NCBI GenBank assembly: GCA_005883215.1
Contig: VAYS01000009.1
Location: forward strand, 1-64,000
Source of the DNA: Actinomycetota bacterium
Lineage (GTDB): Bacteria; Actinomycetota; Thermoleophilia; Solirubrobacterales; Solirubrobacteraceae
Direction: 5' to 3'
Length of the DNA: 64,000 nucleotides
How positions within the stretch are numbered: the first letter of the stretch is position 1; each line of letters begins with the position of its first letter. Below the pieces are notes generated by a model that did not search any database, had not been told where the DNA came from, and was given only the letters and a program-made list of their open reading frames with translations. The position numbers and the translations under genes are program-made. This document shows, one piece after another, positions 62,472-64,000 of this stretch.

Positions 62472-62885
62472 ATGATCTGCAGGCCGTTGGTGTTGTCGTT
62501 AGTACTAGCTTCGACCGGCGCATTGGCCGCGGGTTGCGGCAGCAGTTCGTCCTCGAACAAGTCAACCAGCACGCCGGCGAGTACCACGCCGGCGACTTCA
62601 GCGACGACCACGACCTCTGGTGGCGCCACGTCCACCCCCGGCGCGAGCCCCGCTAACAACCCTGGCGTCGCGCAGGCCGTGGCCAACTGCAAATCCAGCG
62701 TAAACGCGCAGCCGACGCTCTCCGCGAGCGTCAAGTCCAAGCTCACTGCGATTTGCGACAAGGCGGCGAGCGGCGACGTATCGGGCGCCAAAAAGGCGGC
62801 AGCCCAGGTTTGCCGGGAGGTCATCAAGTCAAGCGTGCCGGCTTCAGCGCAGGCGCAGGCGCTGGCTAGCTGCCCTAAGCCCTAA
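62472..62885 (+). CDS. Lipoprotein with S/T-rich linker
   Basis: 137 residues from the ATG at 62472, with GAGGAGG five bases upstream. A clear signal and lipobox (TGALAAGC, Cys about 22) are followed by a Ser/Thr-rich linker. The helical C-terminal domain has three cysteines (VANCKSSV, TAICDKAA, QVCREVI) plus one at the end (ASCPKP). It is membrane-tethered and of unknown function. It lies just outside the right border of the tRNA-Phe island. A hairpin follows the gene. Confidence 0.75.
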   Translation: MICRPLVLSLVLASTGALAAGCGSSSSSNKSTSTPASTTPATSATTTTSGGATSTPGASPANNPGVAQAVANCKSSVNAQPTLSASVKSKLTAICDKAASGDVSGAKKAAAQVCREVIKSSVPASAQAQALASCPKP

Positions 62886-62909
62886 CGGATTCAGCACCGC
62901 TTTCGGCCC

Positions 62910-62937
62910 GTGGTCCCCTGGAGGCGCGGGGGACCAC
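62910..62937 (+). terminator. Hairpin after the lipoprotein gene
   Basis: GTGGTCCCC (62910-62918) pairs perfectly with GGGGACCAC (62929-62937), loop of ten bases, 25 bases after the stop. No T-run follows. It is likely a terminator. The remainder of 62938-63150 shows no gene. Confidence 0.6.
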
Positions 62938-63151
62938 GTGTCCGCATTGGTTGATCTGAAGCTCACGTAGGTCGGCGCCGGGCCGAGGAGCACCCGCCCG
63001 AGCCCGCTCTGGCCCGGCGGCTGATCTCTGACGCCCCCGGCGGGGCGCGACATCCCGTCCCGCCCTGGCCGCAAAAGGCCTCCCACCCACGGAGCGCCAC
63101 GCCCGCCCACCCGCACGAGGTCCGGGGGCGTCGGCGCCTGGGGCAAGCGCG

Positions 63152-63180
63152 CTATCATATGCATATATCTAAGTAACTAT
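63152..63180 (+). promoter_or_regulatory. AT-rich segment with palindrome before lon
   Basis: A strikingly A/T-rich stretch in very GC-rich surroundings, including the perfect palindrome ATATGCATAT (63157-63166) and a TATCAT-like hexamer. It lies about 15-40 bases upstream of the lon GTG and is the best promoter/operator candidate there. No CIRCE or HAIR heat-shock operator was seen. Confidence 0.45.
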
Positions 63181-63192
63181 GAAAGTTGAACG

Positions 63193-64000
63193 GTGCCCAA
63201 CTTGCTCTTGATCCCATTGGACGACGCTGTCGTCTTCCCCCATATGTCGGTGACCTTGCCGCTCGAGCTCGGCGATGCCGAGGAGCGCGTGCTGCTCGTG
63301 CCGCGCCATGAGGGCTCCTACGGACGCGTCGGGACCGTCGCGGAGGTGGCCGAGCGGGCGCGCCTGCCCGGCGGCGCTCGCGCGGTGGCCCTGGTGGGTC
63401 TCCACCGTGGCGTGGCGGGTGCTGCGCGGACCGATGGGGCGGGCCTGCTGCGCGTGGACGTCGACGAGCACCGAGACGACGCGCCGCAGGACGGGCGGGC
63501 GCGGCAGCGCGCGCGCGAGCTCGAGCGCGAGTATCGCGCCGTGATCGAGGAGATCCTCGAGCTGCGCGGAGATGACGGGAGCGTGTCCGCATCCCTGCGG
63601 GCGATCACCGAGCCCGGCCCGCTGGCCGATACCTCGGGCTATTCGCCCGATCTCTCTTACCAGCAGAAGGTGGAGCTGCTCGAGACGCTCGACGTGACCG
63701 ACCGGCTGGAACTCGCATTGCGCCTCCAGCGCGAGCGGCTGACCGAGCTGCAATTGCGCAAGCGGATCCGCGAGGACGTTCAGTCCGGCGCAGACAAGCA
63801 GCAGCGCGAGTACTTCCTGCGCAAGCAGATGGATTCGATCCGCAAGGAGCTCGGCGAGGACGAGGGCTCGGTCGTCGAGGAGTACCGAAAGAAGATCGCC
63901 GACGCCGATATGCCCGAGACGGTCGCCGAGCAGGCTAACCGCGAGGTCGACCGACTGGAGCGCATGGGCGACGCCTCAGGCGAGGCTTCGATGATCCGCA
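63193..64000 (+). CDS. lon: ATP-dependent protease Lon, 5' part (runs off the window)
   Basis: 269 residues are visible from the GTG at 63193; the frame stays open to the last base. The Lon substrate-binding domain is clear: LLLIPLDDAVVFPHMSVTLP, VLLVPRHEG, YGRVGTVAEV, then the helical part with LSYQQKVELLETLDVTDRLE, the QREYFLRKQMDSIRKELGE element diagnostic of Lon, and the start of the linker before the AAA domain. It degrades misfolded proteins in the cytoplasm. Start choice: GTG 63193 begins exactly at the conserved strand; the ribosome site is weak. Confidence 0.95.
   Translation, partial: MPNLLLIPLDDAVVFPHMSVTLPLELGDAEERVLLVPRHEGSYGRVGTVAEVAERARLPGGARAVALVGLHRGVAGAARTDGAGLLRVDVDEHRDDAPQDGRARQRARELEREYRAVIEEILELRGDDGSVSASLRAITEPGPLADTSGYSPDLSYQQKVELLETLDVTDRLELALRLQRERLTELQLRKRIREDVQSGADKQQREYFLRKQMDSIRKELGEDEGSVVEEYRKKIADADMPETVAEQANREVDRLERMGDASGEASMIR

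Noticed and set aside
63179-63211. Ten-codon ORF upstream of and overlapping lon (ATG at 63179)
   Set aside because: No ribosome site and no supporting pattern; probably chance in the AT-rich segment.

Overview
The window is very GC-rich, densely packed bacterial DNA with GTG and ATG starts and many four-base ATGA/GTGA gene overlaps. The gene set (a CobA-HemD fusion, hemA/hemC beside a cytochrome c maturation cluster, a DUF62 SAM-dependent enzyme, a helix-turn-helix-less BirA, a stand-alone 5'-3' exonuclease, NTF2-like 'MSQENVE...' proteins) suggests a high-GC actinobacterium, most likely class Thermoleophilia (Solirubrobacterales-like). That placement is an inference from gene content; no rRNA is present.

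Region 1 (1-1215) is chromosomal: the end of a secreted NTF2-like protein and an enoyl-CoA hydratase. Region 2 (1216-13137) is a compact integrated element of 11.9 kb, bounded by a perfect 48-bp direct repeat. One repeat copy forms the 3' end of an intact tRNA-Arg(CCU) gene. Its recombination and replication module lies at the tRNA end: a Toprim-AAA ATPase replication protein, an excisionase-like HTH protein, a hairpin plus a 16-codon leader, and a tyrosine integrase. Its cargo includes an ApeA-like HEPN protein (likely anti-phage), an unknown 308-aa partner candidate, membrane-anchored proteins, a zinc-ribbon/SHOCT protein and two HTH proteins. No capsid, terminase, relaxase or conjugation gene is visible.

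Region 3 (13186-51351) is core chromosome. It holds dtd, galT, a TlpA-like thioredoxin, a large SF2 helicase with an acidic insert, birA and a SAM hydroxide adenosyltransferase. A long minus-strand cluster follows, running rarA, a catalytically dead-looking aldehyde dehydrogenase, met8, moaC, moaB, ccmABC(D), hemA, hemC and cobA-hemD. These genes supply heme, siroheme, molybdopterin and cytochrome c. The plus strand then carries an M20 peptidase, a DUF1385 protein, a short FtsH, methylmalonyl-CoA epimerase, a PAP2 phosphatase and ychF. After that come a MaoC hydratase, an acetolactate-synthase-type TPP enzyme, an aldehyde dehydrogenase, membrane proteins and an FtsX/LolD-type ABC exporter.

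Region 4 (51279-62431) starts at tRNA-Phe(GAA) and ends at a 42-bp imperfect copy (39/42) of the tRNA 3' half. It looks like an old, decaying island. It has a tyrosine recombinase broken by three apparent one-base deletions, tandem NTF2/SnoaL-like genes (one frameshifted), several gene fragments, and intact accessory enzymes: glycosyltransferase, methyltransferase, amidase, GNAT acetyltransferase, nicotinamidase and a membrane-anchored USP-like protein. Region 5 (62432-64000) holds a lipoprotein gene, a hairpin, an AT-rich likely promoter and the 5' part of lon. Several frameshifts are single-base deletions, so sequencing or assembly error remains an alternative to biological decay.
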